The notes beneath the pieces were generated by a model. The model saw only the letters and a program-made list of their open reading frames with translations, searched no databases and was not told the DNA's origin. This document shows, piece after piece, positions 10,941 to 20,688 of a DNA stretch of 64,000 bases. The first letter of the stretch is position 1, and each line of letters starts with the position of its first letter. The DNA is from Bradyrhizobium sacchari (GTDB lineage: Bacteria; Pseudomonadota; Alphaproteobacteria; Rhizobiales; Xanthobacteraceae): NCBI RefSeq assembly GCF_002068095.1, contig NZ_LWIG01000001.1, forward strand, positions 897,372-961,371, in the 5' to 3' direction. The position numbers were made by a program, and so were the translations under genes.

Positions 10941-12110
10941 ATGATGGATCAGCAGAATCTCGGGACGTTGCGGCCCGCTTCAGCCGATCCTGCCGCTATT
11001 GCGCTGGCCAAGGCCCTCGGACAATGGCCGAAACCGGCCCCATCCAGCCGTCCCAGCCCGAAAAAGGTGTTCGACACGGCCTCCCCGGCGACGGTCGAGG
11101 CGCTTGCCAAGGAGCTGGGTCTCCGGCTCGGCGACCAGAATGAGCTGACTATCCGCCGCATCAGGCGCGGCAAGGGCTATTCCTTCGTCCACCCCAACGG
11201 CGCCCACATCCGCGACGCCCGCACCATCCGTCGGCTGCACGCCATGGCGGTGCCGCCGGCCTATCGCGAGGTGCGCTACTCCGCCGATCCGAGCTCGCAT
11301 CTCCAGGCCGTGGGACGCGATGCCGCGGGCCGGCTGCAATATCGCTATCACGCCGATTGGGAGAAGGTGCGCGAGCACCGCAAGGCGCATCGCCTGGAGA
11401 AGCTCGTCGGCGCGCTGCCAAAGATCCGGCGCAAGGTCTCGGCGTTCCTGTCGGGCGACGAGCCGACGCGCGAGTTCGCGCTCTCGGCCGTGATCGAGCT
11501 GATCGCCCGCACCGCGATCCGTCCCGGCAATGAATCCTATGCCCGCCTGAATGGCACGCGCGGCGCCACCACGCTGCTGAAGTCCAACGTCACGCTGGAA
11601 GACGACTGCTTCGTGCTGACCTTCAAGGCCAAGGGCGGCAAGGCGGTACGCAAGGAATGCGACGCGGCGAAGCTCGTGCGCGCCATCGGCATTTTGCAGG
11701 GTGTCCCCGGCAAGCGCATGTTCCAGTACCGGGATGCCTACGGCATCGTCCGTGCCGTCAACACCACGCAGGTGAATGCGTTCTTGCGCGAGATCGCGGG
11801 CATCAAGATCTCGCTGAAGGATTTCCGTACGCTGATGGCGTCCGCGGTCGTGGTGGAATCGCTGTCACGGATCACGCCGGCGACCAGCCAGCGCGGCCGC
11901 AAGAAGCAGGTGCTGGACGCGATCCGCGCCGCTGCCGACAAGCTCTCGAATACGCCGGCGATCTGCCGCAAGAGCTACGTCCACGACACCATCGTCACCG
12001 CCTTCGAGGAGGGCATTTTGGAGCGTTTTGCTGCGACGATGAAGGGCCAGCGTTCGCAGGCGCGGCGCGAGCAGCTGCTGGCGCAGGTGGTGGCGACCGC
12101 CGCGGTGTAA
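10941..12110 (+). CDS. DNA topoisomerase IB (poxvirus/eukaryote-like)
   Basis: Relaxes supercoiled DNA through a 3'-phosphotyrosine intermediate without ATP. The 389-residue protein has the bacterial TopIB layout: an N-terminal DNA-clamp region with RRGKGYSFVHPNG, PPAYREVRY and RYHADW; then the catalytic domain with the RPGNESYA arginine region, KDFRT at 293-297, and the nucleophile Tyr346 in CRKSYVHD. All core motifs look intact. The first 45 residues are a poorly conserved Ala/Pro-rich extension; the start could be at residue 1 or 2. Bacterial TopIB is an accessory enzyme, common in rhizobia. Confidence 0.93.
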   Translation: MMDQQNLGTLRPASADPAAIALAKALGQWPKPAPSSRPSPKKVFDTASPATVEALAKELGLRLGDQNELTIRRIRRGKGYSFVHPNGAHIRDARTIRRLHAMAVPPAYREVRYSADPSSHLQAVGRDAAGRLQYRYHADWEKVREHRKAHRLEKLVGALPKIRRKVSAFLSGDEPTREFALSAVIELIARTAIRPGNESYARLNGTRGATTLLKSNVTLEDDCFVLTFKAKGGKAVRKECDAAKLVRAIGILQGVPGKRMFQYRDAYGIVRAVNTTQVNAFLREIAGIKISLKDFRTLMASAVVVESLSRITPATSQRGRKKQVLDAIRAAADKLSNTPAICRKSYVHDTIVTAFEEGILERFAATMKGQRSQARREQLLAQVVATAAV

Positions 12111-12118
12111 CGGACACT

Positions 12119-12226
12119 GCCGTAGGGTGTGCAAAGCGCAAGCGTGACCACCATTTCTGCTGGGCGCTGGGATCGATGGTGGGCACGGCGCAAGTGCGCC
12201 TTTGCTCACTCCACGAGAGCTACGTC
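12119..12226. repeat. Dispersed palindromic repeat (GTAGGGTG...GGTGGGCACGGCGC type)
   Basis: Blocks CGTAGGGTGTGCAAAGCGC and GGTGGGCACGGCGCAAGTGCG with a degenerate inverted end. I recognise this as a common Bradyrhizobium intergenic element. It fills the gap between the topoisomerase gene and the convergent AHSA1 gene, and its end supplies the TAG stop (12220-12222) of the latter. Confidence 0.6.
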
Positions 12227-12675
12227 TTATCTGACACACCCTCATCCGGGCCGGGGTCGCGGCCAGCCGCTGCGCTCGTGAGCCGTTCCAGATAATGCGC
12301 CCACCCCTTCGCGTGCGCGGCCGCCTGCGCTTCGGTCGGCAAGCCGCTATGGGTCATGCGCAGCAGCGTGCCGCCGTCGCGTTCGATCAGGTCGATCTCG
12401 ATCAGGCTCGAGCCGGGCGGCACTTCCTGGCCACCCTCCCAGCCGAACGTGTAGGCCAGGCGGTGCACCGGCACGACCTCGCGGAAGGCCCCGCGGCCGA
12501 CGCCGCCGCGCGGTCCGACGCCTTTGAGCAGGTAGAGCCCGCCGGGATGCGGCTCGGTGGTCGCATCAGAGCCCATCCAGCTCAGGATCTTCTCGGGGTC
12601 GGTCAGGTAGGCAAAGACGGTGGCGCGGGGGGCCGCGATCTGGGTTTCGCGTCGCACTACGAAGGATTCGGTCAT
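12220..12675 (-). CDS. SRPBCC / AHSA1-domain protein
   Basis: A 151-residue START-like fold protein of the AHSA1 (activator of Hsp90 homologue) family. These bind hydrophobic ligands in a deep cavity or act as stress-related proteins. Seen: the N-terminal strand VRRETQIAAPRATVFAYLTDPEKILSW, then GGLYLL, a GREV-like stretch (GAFREVVP), the LAYTFGWEG strand and a long C-terminal helix (AHAKGWAHYLERL), all typical of the family. The last ten residues run into a dispersed repeat, so the tail may have been altered by repeat insertion. Ligand unknown. Such proteins are often paired with ArsR regulators; none is present here. Confidence 0.85.
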   Translation of the reverse strand: MTESFVVRRETQIAAPRATVFAYLTDPEKILSWMGSDATTEPHPGGLYLLKGVGPRGGVGRGAFREVVPVHRLAYTFGWEGGQEVPPGSSLIEIDLIERDGGTLLRMTHSGLPTEAQAAAHAKGWAHYLERLTSAAAGRDPGPDEGVSDKT

Positions 12676-12740
12676 CGGCGATCATCCCTGGGCTGACGAT
12701 GGGACATGGCGGCGGCCCTGCGCTCCGTCAAGGATTGCCC

Positions 12741-13856
12741 GTGACAAACACCGCCCTGCTTCGTCATCATCGGGCCATGCATCTGTTCCCGACCCTCGCC
12801 TGGCTCGTCGATGTCGCCTCGGATTGCCCGGGGGCGGACCGCCTGCTCGCGGAACTCGGCGCGCATCTGATCGCCGACGGCGTGCCGCTCGCGGCAGGTG
12901 CCCTGACGCTTGAGGTGCCGCATCCGCTGATCGCGAAGCGGACCTGGCTATGGCGCGCCGACAATGGCAGCGTCATCGAAGCGCTCGGCTTCGCGCCGGG
13001 TGGCCTTGCGCCCGACCTGCCCAACGATGCCGGCCGCCGCTGGCTGCGCGAGGTCGCAGGCGGCGAAGTGCACGAAGATGCCGTCGGACGGGCCGATGGG
13101 CCCTTGCTCGGTTGGACCGGATCGCGTCCGTTGAGCGCCGATGACATCGAACGATTGCGCCAGGCTGCTCGCTTCGCGGCGACGCCTCTTGCCGTGCTCG
13201 CTGCGCGTGCCACGTTGCGGGCGACACTGGATGCCTATCTCGGCAAGCGCAGCGCGGAGCGGGTGCTGGCGGCACCCCTGCGGCGCGATCTCGGCGAGAC
13301 CATCCAGGCCGCGCTGCTCTATGCCGATCTGCGCAATTTCACGACCCTGTCTGAAACCGCACCGCCAGCCCAGGTCATCGCGGCACTCGACGCCTGGTTC
13401 GACCGCACCGCCGGCGCCGTTCATGCCTTCGGCGGCGAGGTACTGAAATTCATCGGCGACGGCGTTCTCGCGATCTTTCCGGTGGTCGAGGCATCCCCGC
13501 GCCGCGCCTGCGATGCCGCCCTGCGTGCCGCAAGCGCGGCCGAAGCCGGCATGGCCTATCTCAACGCCGAGCGCCAGGCCCAAGGCTTGCCGCCGCTCGC
13601 GTTCGGCGTCGCGCTCCATCTCGGCGAGATGCTCTGGGGTAATATTGGCGCTGCCAACCGGCTCGATTTCACCGCGATCGGTCCCGCCGTCAATCTCGCC
13701 AGCAGGCTCGAGGGATTGTGCAAACGGCTCGGCCGGACGGTGCTGGTGTCGGGCGCGCTCGCCGCCGAGACGGAGACGCCGCTGATCGCGCTCGGGTCGC
13801 ATCCGCTGCGCGGCATTGCCGCACCTTGCGAGGTGTTTGCGCTGGCGGAGACGTGA
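12741..13856 (+). CDS. Class III adenylate/guanylate cyclase
   Basis: Makes a cyclic nucleotide, probably cAMP. The N-terminal half (about 190 residues) is a sensor-like region without recognisable motifs. The C-terminal catalytic domain has YADLRNFT (first metal Asp), EVLKFIGDGVLAIF (substrate Lys and second metal Asp), RLDFTAIG (Asp for adenine) and NLASRLE (transition-state Asn/Arg), so both active-site halves look complete. I prefer the GTG at 12741, which has AAGGA six bases upstream; the ATG at 12777 lacks a clear Shine-Dalgarno but gives a protein 12 residues shorter. Divergent from the AHSA1 gene. Confidence 0.87.
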   Translation: MTNTALLRHHRAMHLFPTLAWLVDVASDCPGADRLLAELGAHLIADGVPLAAGALTLEVPHPLIAKRTWLWRADNGSVIEALGFAPGGLAPDLPNDAGRRWLREVAGGEVHEDAVGRADGPLLGWTGSRPLSADDIERLRQAARFAATPLAVLAARATLRATLDAYLGKRSAERVLAAPLRRDLGETIQAALLYADLRNFTTLSETAPPAQVIAALDAWFDRTAGAVHAFGGEVLKFIGDGVLAIFPVVEASPRRACDAALRAASAAEAGMAYLNAERQAQGLPPLAFGVALHLGEMLWGNIGAANRLDFTAIGPAVNLASRLEGLCKRLGRTVLVSGALAAETETPLIALGSHPLRGIAAPCEVFALAET

Positions 13857-13889
13857 GGCCGGATATTGCAGGTCGTTACGTGATGGCCG

Positions 13890-14075
13890 CGCCAAACTCT
13901 CGGTGTCGCCCTCGCCTGGCGCGCAATAGCGCACGGGAGCCAGGATTCATAACCACAAAACTGCATTGTTGCGTCAGCTGGCAACAGCGAGTCTTCGCAA
14001 AACGATTGCTGCGGAGCATGGGTCCTGGATCTGCGCGCGCTTAAGAGCGCGCTTGTCCGGGACGACGGCGGAACA
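13890..14075. repeat. Dispersed intergenic repeat (degenerate copy)
   Basis: Contains CCTCGCCTGGCGCGCAATAG, GGAGCCAGGATTCATAACCA and a terminal CTTGTCCGGGACGACGG. I recognise the ordered blocks as a degenerate copy of a long noncoding element frequent in Bradyrhizobium. It lies between the convergent cyclase and EVE genes, and I see no gene in it. Confidence 0.55.
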
Positions 14076-14082
14076 GCAGCGC

Positions 14083-14502
14083 CTACATCCCGCCCATCTT
14101 GCAGACGAGCTTCCATTCCTCTGTTGTCACCGGCTGCACCGACAGGCGCGAATATTTCACCAGGGCCATGTCGGCGAGCTTCTTGTCGGCCTTGATCGCG
14201 GCCATCGTCACCGGTGTCTTCAAGGGCTTGTCGGCTTTGATGTCGACGCAGACGAATTTTTCGGTCTTGTCGGTCGGATCGAGGTAGGCCTCCTTGATGA
14301 TCTCGACGATGCCGACGATCTCCTTGCCCTCGTTGGAGTGATAGAAGAACGCCTTGTCGCCCTTTTTCATGTTCACGAGGTTCTGGCGCGCGGTGTAATT
14401 GCGCACGCTTGTCCAGGCTTCGCCCTTGGCGCCCTTCGCGACCTGCTGGTCCCAGGACCACACTGATGGTTCCGATTTCACCAGCCAGTACGCCATGCTC
14501 AT
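14083..14502 (-). CDS. EVE-domain protein (thymocyte nuclear protein 1-like)
   Basis: A 139-residue protein made almost entirely of an EVE domain, a PUA-like fold that recognises modified bases in DNA or RNA. Seen: the opening [14 protein letters not shown], then [29 protein letters not shown], and a C-terminal [12 protein letters not shown]. The start at 14502 overlaps the gpsA stop as ATGA, making it the more likely start than the ATG at 14496. Hence it is the last gene of a tsaD-gpsA-EVE minus-strand operon. Exact ligand is unknown; linkage to tsaD (tRNA modification) makes an RNA role plausible but is inference. Confidence 0.92.
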   Translation of the reverse strand: MSMAYWLVKSEPSVWSWDQQVAKGAKGEAWTSVRNYTARQNLVNMKKGDKAFFYHSNEGKEIVGIVEIIKEAYLDPTDKTEKFVCVDIKADKPLKTPVTMAAIKADKKLADMALVKYSRLSVQPVTTEEWKLVCKMGGM

Positions 14503-15479
14503 TCCTCTGCCTTGAAGGGACGCGTCAGCAATCCCGAGATCGCCGCGTCGATCGTGCTCCGGCCGCTCAGGATCGAAGCGACCGCTTCTGATACCGGCAT
14601 CTCGATGTTTTGCGAAGCTGCGAGTTCGATCAGCACCGGCGCGGTGAATTCGCCTTCGGCGAGCTTGCCGGCAGATGGCTGCTCGCCGCGCCCGAGCGCG
14701 AGGCCGAGCGCAAAGTTGCGCGACTGCGGGCTCGAGCAGGTGAGGATCAGATCACCGAGGCCGGACAGGCCGGTGAGCGTCTCGCTGCGCGCACCGAGCG
14801 CGCGGCCGAGGCGCGTCAGCTCGGCAAAGCCGCGGGTCGTCAGGGCGGCCTGGGCCGAGGCGCCGAGCTTGCGCCCGACCGCGATGCCGACCGCGATTGC
14901 CAGCACGTTCTTGGCCGCGCCGCCGATCTCGACGCCGCGGATGTCGGTGGAGTGATAGGGGCGGAATGTCGGCGAGCCCAATGCCTGCACCAGGCTGCTC
15001 GCCAGTGCTTCATCCTTGGCTGCCAATGTCACCGCCGTCGGCAGGCCGCGCGCGACGTCGTCGGCAAAGCTCGGGCCTGACAGGATCGCCGGCAGCGCAT
15101 GCGGAGCAGCCTCGGCGATCACGTCGGTCATGAACTTGTGGGTGCCGTGCTCGATTCCCTTGGCGCAGGCGATGATCGGCACCGGCTTCGTGATGTGCGA
15201 GGCCAGCATGTTGACCGCGCCGCGCAGGTGCTGCGCCGGCGTCGCGATCAGCAGCATCTCCACGCGCGACGCCTGCGCGAGATCGCTCGTCACCACGATC
15301 TCCGGCGCGAGCCGCACGCCGGGTAGCCGCGGGTTGTCGCGCGTCGATGCAATTCGCGTCGCATGCTCCGCGTTGCGCGCCCAGAGCGTCACGCTGCGTC
15401 CAGCCCGCGCCGCCACCGTCGCCAGCGCCGTCCCCCAGGCGCCCGCTCCGATCACCGCGACGGATTGGAACGTGGCCAT
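14499..15479 (-). CDS. gpsA: NAD(P)-dependent glycerol-3-phosphate dehydrogenase
   Basis: Reduces dihydroxyacetone phosphate to sn-glycerol 3-phosphate for phospholipid synthesis. 326 residues. Rossmann motif [12 protein letters not shown] at the N-terminus, then [23 protein letters not shown], the catalytic-lysine region [14 protein letters not shown], and [12 protein letters not shown], all standard. The ATG at 15479 is two bases after the tsaD stop; a frame extension of 90 residues upstream is an out-of-frame shadow of tsaD. A 4-base overlap with the EVE gene follows. Confidence 0.97.
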   Translation of the reverse strand: MATFQSVAVIGAGAWGTALATVAARAGRSVTLWARNAEHATRIASTRDNPRLPGVRLAPEIVVTSDLAQASRVEMLLIATPAQHLRGAVNMLASHITKPVPIIACAKGIEHGTHKFMTDVIAEAAPHALPAILSGPSFADDVARGLPTAVTLAAKDEALASSLVQALGSPTFRPYHSTDIRGVEIGGAAKNVLAIAVGIAVGRKLGASAQAALTTRGFAELTRLGRALGARSETLTGLSGLGDLILTCSSPQSRNFALGLALGRGEQPSAGKLAEGEFTAPVLIELAASQNIEMPVSEAVASILSGRSTIDAAISGLLTRPFKAEE

Positions 15480-15481
15480 CG

Positions 15482-16573
15482 TCAGTATCCCGCCCGCGTC
15501 TTGCCGTAGCCGGCTGGTGCCGTCGCATTGGCGTCGAGCAGCCAGCGCGCGCGCGGCTGCGCCTCCATCGTGTCGGTTAGTCCCAGCGCGAGGCGCTCGG
15601 CGCCGGCCCAGGCGATCATCGCGCCATTGTCGGTGCAGAGCGCAGGCGGTGGCATGATCAATTGCGTTCCGGCCTGCCGCGCGACGTCGTGCAGCGCGCC
15701 GCGGATCGCCTGATTGGCGGCGACGCCGCCGGCGGCCACGAGCGCGCATGGTGCGCCGAACTGCTCGCGGAAAAGCTTCAGGCCAACGCTGAGCCGGTCG
15801 GCGGTCGAATCCAGCACCGCGGCCTGGAAGCTCGCGCAGAGATCGCTGATGTCCTGCGGCGCGATCTCAGGCAATCGGCTCGCTTCGGTGCGGACGGCCG
15901 TCTTCAATCCGGACAGCGAGAAATTGGCATCTGGACGTCCCTGCATCGGCCGCGGGAACGCAAACCGCGCAGCATCGCCGCTTGCCGCCGCGCGCTCGAC
16001 CTGCGGGCCGCCGGGATATGGCAACCCCAGCATCTTCGCGACCTTGTCGAAGGCTTCGCCGATGGCGTCGTCAACAGTGGTGCCGAGCCGCACATACTGG
16101 CCGACGCCGGTGACCGCGACGATCTGGGTGTGGCCGCCCGAGGCGAGGAAGAGACAGTAGGGGAAATCGATTCCATCGGTGAGGCGCGGCGTCAGCGCAT
16201 GCGCCTCCAGATGGTTCACCGCGACCAGCGGCGTGTCATGCACCATCGCGATCGCCTTCGCGGTGGTGAGCCCGACGATCACGCCGCCGATCAGCCCGGG
16301 CCCCGCGGCCGCGGCCACGCCGTCGAGCTGGGCATAGTCTATGCCGGCCTCGTGCATGGCACGGTCGATGATCCCGTCGAGCACGTCGACATGCGCGCGC
16401 GCGGCGATCTCCGGCACCACGCCGCCGAAGCGGGCGTGTTCCTCGACCTGCGACCGCACGATGTTGGATAGGATCTTGCCACTGCCGCCAGGCGCGCGCT
16501 CGATCACCGCCGCGGCGGTCTCATCGCAGGTGGTTTCGATGCCCAATACCAGCATTGGCGAATTGTTATCCAA
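15482..16573 (-). CDS. tsaD: tRNA N6-adenosine threonylcarbamoyltransferase TsaD
   Basis: Transfers threonylcarbamoyl to A37 of ANN-reading tRNAs, with TsaB and TsaE, in the cytoplasm. 363 residues if the TTG at 16573 is used (AAGG eight bases upstream), or 357 from the ATG at 16555 ([17 protein letters not shown]), which is the usual family N-terminus but has a weak Shine-Dalgarno. The metal-binding HLEAH, the [27 protein letters not shown] block split by ATPase-fold motifs, and LSGLKTA are present. First gene of the tsaD-gpsA-EVE unit and divergent from hemD by 133 bases. Confidence 0.96.
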   Translation of the reverse strand: MDNNSPMLVLGIETTCDETAAAVIERAPGGSGKILSNIVRSQVEEHARFGGVVPEIAARAHVDVLDGIIDRAMHEAGIDYAQLDGVAAAAGPGLIGGVIVGLTTAKAIAMVHDTPLVAVNHLEAHALTPRLTDGIDFPYCLFLASGGHTQIVAVTGVGQYVRLGTTVDDAIGEAFDKVAKMLGLPYPGGPQVERAAASGDAARFAFPRPMQGRPDANFSLSGLKTAVRTEASRLPEIAPQDISDLCASFQAAVLDSTADRLSVGLKLFREQFGAPCALVAAGGVAANQAIRGALHDVARQAGTQLIMPPPALCTDNGAMIAWAGAERLALGLTDTMEAQPRARWLLDANATAPAGYGKTRAGY

Positions 16574-16706
16574 TTTGCGCCCTTGCGCTCATCCGTAAAG
16601 CAGAGTTCTGGTACGTCCGGTAGCATTCCGGGGTCGGCTTGCGCAATCGTCACGCGCGGCCATTCCGGCGAAAGCGTCACCGTCACGCGGTCCGGGAACA
16701 CGAGCG

Positions 16707-17453
16707 ATGTCCATTCTTGTCACACGGCCGCATCCCGACAATGAGGCGACCGCGGAAAATCTGCGCGCGCGGGGACATGCGGTGCTGCTCGCGCCGGTGC
16801 TCAAGTTCGAGCCGGTCGCTTTCCATGACGAGAGTGAAGCGGGATACGGGGCCGTCATCGTCACATCGGCCAATGCGATCCGCGCCGTCGCGCCGCAATT
16901 GCGCGACCTTGGCCTCGTGGAGCTGCCGCTGTTCGCGGTCGGTGAGCATACCGCTTCCGCTGCGCGCGACGCCGGCTTCGGCGAGGTCATCGTCGCCGGC
17001 GGCGATGCCGCTTCCCTGCGCGACAAGGTCATCCAAAGTGCGCGCGACAAGGTGCTGAAGAAGAAAAGCACGCTGCTTTATCTCGCGGGCGCGGATCTGT
17101 CGCGCGATCTCGGCGGTGAGCTCGGCGCGGAAGGATTCAACGTGGTGACGCAGACAGCCTATCGCATGGCGCCGATCAAGCACCTGCCGCGCGAGGTCTG
17201 CGAGGGCTTTGCCGCCCATGGGGTCGAGGCGGTGCTGCACTACTCCCGGCGCAGCGCGCGGGCCTTCCTGGAGGCGGCGCGGGATGAAGGTGTCGAAATC
17301 TCGGCGCTGGCGATCCCGCAATGCTGCCTGTCCGAGACGATCGCCGGCGTGCTGCGCGATGCCGGCGCGTCGCAGGTTCTGGTGGCCGCGACGCCGGACG
17401 AAATTGCCTTATTTGACACCTTGGAGCGTGCTTTGCGGACCCGTTTGGCGTAA
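16707..17453 (+). CDS. hemD: Uroporphyrinogen-III synthase HemD
   Basis: Closes hydroxymethylbilane to uroporphyrinogen III, the branch-point of heme, siroheme and cobalamin. 248 residues, starting MSILVTRPHPDNEATAENL, with the divergent but recognisable HemD pattern: VIVTSANAIRA in the first domain, LYLAGADLSRDL at the hinge, and LHYSRRSARAFLEA plus AATPDEIALFDTL in the second domain. Sequence identity in this family is low, so the call rests on pattern and on the following mitofilin-like and hemY genes, a layout known in alphaproteobacteria. hemC, often found between tsaD and hemD, is not in the 133-base gap. Confidence 0.9.
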   Translation: MSILVTRPHPDNEATAENLRARGHAVLLAPVLKFEPVAFHDESEAGYGAVIVTSANAIRAVAPQLRDLGLVELPLFAVGEHTASAARDAGFGEVIVAGGDAASLRDKVIQSARDKVLKKKSTLLYLAGADLSRDLGGELGAEGFNVVTQTAYRMAPIKHLPREVCEGFAAHGVEAVLHYSRRSARAFLEAARDEGVEISALAIPQCCLSETIAGVLRDAGASQVLVAATPDEIALFDTLERALRTRLA

Positions 17454-17555
17454 GAGGTCGGGCCGAATCCGACGCATTTGGGTCCGCCCGAGATCTGTTC
17501 CAGTGATCTGTGCAAGGGATCTGTGCAAGGTATGGAAGTGTGAGGAACCGTCACG

Positions 17556-18767
17556 ATGGCCGACGACAAGCCTGAAGACGCAGGATTGGCCCCCGACACC
17601 GGTCGCGCCAAGCGCACGCCGCCCACTATCGACCTCGAGGCGACGGACGTCTCGACCCAGCCGCAGGAGGCGGTGGGCGAGCCCGAGGCTCAGCCGGCGA
17701 CCGAGCAAGCCGCGCACGAGCAGGCCAATGTCGAGGAGGCCAAGCCCGAGTCGCAACCCGAGTCGGCCGAGGAGCAGCCGTCCGTTGCTCCCGCCTCGCG
17801 GCCGATTTCACCGTGGGTCATCGCGCCGTTCTCCGGCGCGGTGGCCGCCGCAATCGTGATCGGGGTCGGCTGGATGCTGGGCTGGCCCGCAGTGCAGGCG
17901 CCGCCGGCCGCGCCGCAAGTGACAAGCGCGACGGTCGATGCGCTGAGCGGTCGTGTCGCCGCGGTCGAGGCCAAGGCCGGCAAGCCCGTCGCCGATCCGG
18001 CCATGGCCGCGCGGATCGACGCGCTGGAGAAGTCGGCGAGCGGCCTGCGCAGCGACATCGCCAATCTGCGCGCGCAGTCCGACAAGACCGCGAGCGCACT
18101 GAACGATACCAGATCCGCGCCGCCCACCAATGCGCCTGATATTGCCGCGCTCACCGAGCGCCTCGCGCAGCTCGAGCGCGCGAGCAAGACGGAGCGGGCC
18201 GAGCTCGCGCAGCAGGGCGAGAAGATCGCCGATGCAAGAGCGAGAGATGACAAGCCGCTGCGCTTCGTGGTGGCGGCGGCCCTGCTCGATGTGGCCGTGC
18301 GCCATGGCGATCCCTATCAGTCGCAACTGTCCACGGCGCGTTCGCTCGCCACCAAGCCCGACATGCTGAAGCCGCTCGATGCGTTTGCATCGTCGGGCAT
18401 CCCGACGCCGGTCGCGCTGAGCCGCGAGCTGCTCAACATCGTGCCGAAATTGTCGCCGCCGGCGGAAGCCCCACCCGCGAATGCGGGCATCGTGGAGCGC
18501 CTTCAGGCGGGAGCGTCGAAACTCGTGCGCATCGAGCGCACCGACGGCGTCGGCAACGATCGCGGTGCCATCGTCGCGCGGGTGACGGCCGCGGCGCTCC
18601 GCAACGACTTCGTGGAGGCGCGGCGCGAGCTGAAGACGCTGCCTCAGGCCGATCGCGCGCCGGCGCAGGCCTGGCTCGACAAGGCCGACGCCCGCGACGC
18701 CGCGCTCGCAGCGTCCCGCAAATTCGCCGACGATGCCATGGCGGATCTCGCCAAATCTGCTCAATAA
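17556..18767 (+). CDS. Mitofilin-like inner-membrane protein (COG4223 type)
   Basis: A 403-residue single-pass membrane protein with an acidic, Pro/Glu-rich cytoplasmic N-terminus (about 1-85), a membrane helix (VIAPFSGAVAAAIVIGVGWMLGW, about 88-110), then coiled-coil heptads (about 125-235) and a helical C-terminal domain ending in repeated alpha-helices (RNDFVEARRELKTLPQADRAPAQAW). This is the bacterial relative of mitochondrial Mic60, thought to shape intracytoplasmic or cristae-like membranes. The hemD / mitofilin / hemY order is conserved in alphaproteobacteria. Direct role here is inferred from family. Confidence 0.85.
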   Translation: MADDKPEDAGLAPDTGRAKRTPPTIDLEATDVSTQPQEAVGEPEAQPATEQAAHEQANVEEAKPESQPESAEEQPSVAPASRPISPWVIAPFSGAVAAAIVIGVGWMLGWPAVQAPPAAPQVTSATVDALSGRVAAVEAKAGKPVADPAMAARIDALEKSASGLRSDIANLRAQSDKTASALNDTRSAPPTNAPDIAALTERLAQLERASKTERAELAQQGEKIADARARDDKPLRFVVAAALLDVAVRHGDPYQSQLSTARSLATKPDMLKPLDAFASSGIPTPVALSRELLNIVPKLSPPAEAPPANAGIVERLQAGASKLVRIERTDGVGNDRGAIVARVTAAALRNDFVEARRELKTLPQADRAPAQAWLDKADARDAALAASRKFADDAMADLAKSAQ

Positions 18768-18803
18768 GATTCGCGCAACAATCGGCGCGTAATAGGGATC
18801 GCC

Positions 18804-20588
18804 ATGCTTCGCATCGTCCTTTTCCTTGTCCTGATTGCGCTGGCGGCGGCCGGCGCGGCCTGGGTTGCCGACCAACCCGGGGATCTCGTCCTGACCGCGG
18901 GCGGCTTCCGGGCTTCGACGACGTTGCCGAGGTTCGTGCTCTTGCTCGGCCTCTTTGCCGCCGCCGTCGTGCTGGTGTGGAGCATCCTGACCACGGTCTG
19001 GCGCATGCCGGGCCGCATGCGCCGCCGCCGTCACGAGAAGCGCCATGCGCGCGGCCGCCACGCCATCACCCATGGCCTGCTCGCGATCGGGCATGGCGAC
19101 ACCGCGCTCGCCCGCCGGCACGCCGAAGCGGCGCGGCGGCATGCCCCCAACGATCCGCTCGCGCTGCTGCTGCACGCGCAGTCCGCCCAGCTCGAAGGCA
19201 AGCGCGACGAGGCCCAGCGCGTCTTCCGCGCCATGGCCGAGCGCGAGGATACGCGGCTGCTTGGCCTGCGCGGCCTGTTCATCGAGGCGCAGCGCGCCGA
19301 TGACGCGGTCGGCGCCGTGATGATCGCCGAGGAAGCGCTCAAGCTGTCGCCGTCCTCGACCTGGGCCTCGCATGCGGTGCTCGGCTTCCGCTGCGCCCGC
19401 GGCGACTGGAGCGGCGCACTCGCGATCCTCGAATCGAATCTGTCTGCGGGCCTGATCGACAAGCCGGCCTATCGCCGCCAGCGCGGCGTGCTGCTCACGG
19501 CGCGCGCGCTGGAGCTGGAAACCATGGACCGCGACGTCGCGCGCGAGAGCGTGACGGAGGCGATCAAGCTCGCGCCGACCCTGGTGCCCGCCGCGGTGCT
19601 CGCCGCAAAATTCGAGAGCGAGGCGCATCAGGTGCGTCGCGCCATGAAGCTGGTCGAGGTCGCCTGGCTCGCCAATCCGCATCCCGATCTCGCCGACGCC
19701 TATGCCCATGTGAGGCTCGGCGATTCCGCGCGGCAGCGCCTGCAGCGGGTCGAGACGCTCGCGGCCAAGACGTCGGCCGACAAGCCCGGCCATATCGAGG
19801 GCCGGCTCGCGATCGCGCGCGCCGCGATCGATGCCTCGGAGTTCGCCCGCGCACGCGAGGTGCTGGCGCCTTATGTCAACGACCCGACCCAGCGCGTGGC
19901 GCTGCTGATGGCCGAGATCGAGCGCGCCGAGCATGGCGATAGCGGTCGTGCCCGCGCCTGGACCTTGCGTGCCGTGCGCGCCCGCCACGATCCGGCCTGG
20001 ACCGCGGACGGCTATGTCAGCGACCGCTGGCGCCCCGTCTCTCCGGTCACCGGCCGCCTCGACGCCTTCCAGTGGCAGACGCCGGTCGCGAGCCTTCCTT
20101 CCGACAAGGGCGCCACGATCGAAGCCTCCGCCTTCGAGGAAGCCATGCTGGCCGCCCCGCCGTCGAAGCGGGTGGCAGCGGCCCCGAGCCAGAGTCCGGT
20201 GGAACCAGCCGTGACGGCACCAGCCCCGGCGCCGGCGGCCCAGGACAATTCGCCCCCTGAGGCCAACGAAATCGCCAAGGAAATCGCCAAGGAAGTCGCC
20301 AAGGACGAGCCGGTGGCGGCACCGGCCGAGCCGGTCAATCCGGCCCCCGAGCCGGCCGAATCATCGCCGGTGCCGGAAACACCGGTGTTCCGGACCCGCG
20401 CCGACCTCGGCAAGCCCGCACCTGCCCCGATCCCCGCCGTCATCCCGATCGTCCGTGCCCCCGACGATCCCGGGATCGACGATGAGGGTCCGAGCGATGA
20501 ATTTACGGAACAAATCGGCACGCCCAAGGCCCATGCAAAGGCCCAGGCCGGCGGCTGGCGCGGATTCTGGTCCCGCTGGGGTGCGTGA
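18804..20588 (+). CDS. hemY: HemY-like tetratricopeptide membrane protein
   Basis: A 594-residue inner-membrane protein with two N-terminal membrane helices (LRIVLFLVLIALAAAGAAW and FVLLLGLFAAAVVLVWSIL), the HemY_N domain, and a TPR-rich part (about 80-400) with repeats such as HGDTALARRHAEAAR and DEAQRVFRAMAER. The C-terminal 200 residues are Pro/Ala-rich and low in complexity, with a short tandem repeat EIAKEIAKEVAKDE, and look disordered. Linked to heme biosynthesis by gene neighbourhood; it is not the HemY protoporphyrinogen oxidase of Bacillus despite the shared name. Start preceded by AGGGA. Likely one transcript with hemD and the mitofilin-like gene. Confidence 0.88.
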   Translation: MLRIVLFLVLIALAAAGAAWVADQPGDLVLTAGGFRASTTLPRFVLLLGLFAAAVVLVWSILTTVWRMPGRMRRRRHEKRHARGRHAITHGLLAIGHGDTALARRHAEAARRHAPNDPLALLLHAQSAQLEGKRDEAQRVFRAMAEREDTRLLGLRGLFIEAQRADDAVGAVMIAEEALKLSPSSTWASHAVLGFRCARGDWSGALAILESNLSAGLIDKPAYRRQRGVLLTARALELETMDRDVARESVTEAIKLAPTLVPAAVLAAKFESEAHQVRRAMKLVEVAWLANPHPDLADAYAHVRLGDSARQRLQRVETLAAKTSADKPGHIEGRLAIARAAIDASEFARAREVLAPYVNDPTQRVALLMAEIERAEHGDSGRARAWTLRAVRARHDPAWTADGYVSDRWRPVSPVTGRLDAFQWQTPVASLPSDKGATIEASAFEEAMLAAPPSKRVAAAPSQSPVEPAVTAPAPAPAAQDNSPPEANEIAKEIAKEVAKDEPVAAPAEPVNPAPEPAESSPVPETPVFRTRADLGKPAPAPIPAVIPIVRAPDDPGIDDEGPSDEFTEQIGTPKAHAKAQAGGWRGFWSRWGA

Positions 20589-20688
20589 GGCGCATTTCGC
20601 GCCCCGCTTGTCCTTGCCAATTCGGGCCATGCCCGATATCAGGAGCGCGCGTATCGGGACCGGCATCGCCGGGGTCCCGGCAGGGTTC

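Noticed and set aside
17808..19988. 726-codon minus-strand frame opposite the mitofilin-like and hemY genes
   Set aside because: Translation is Arg/His/Gly-rich with no domains; the plus-strand genes are clear.
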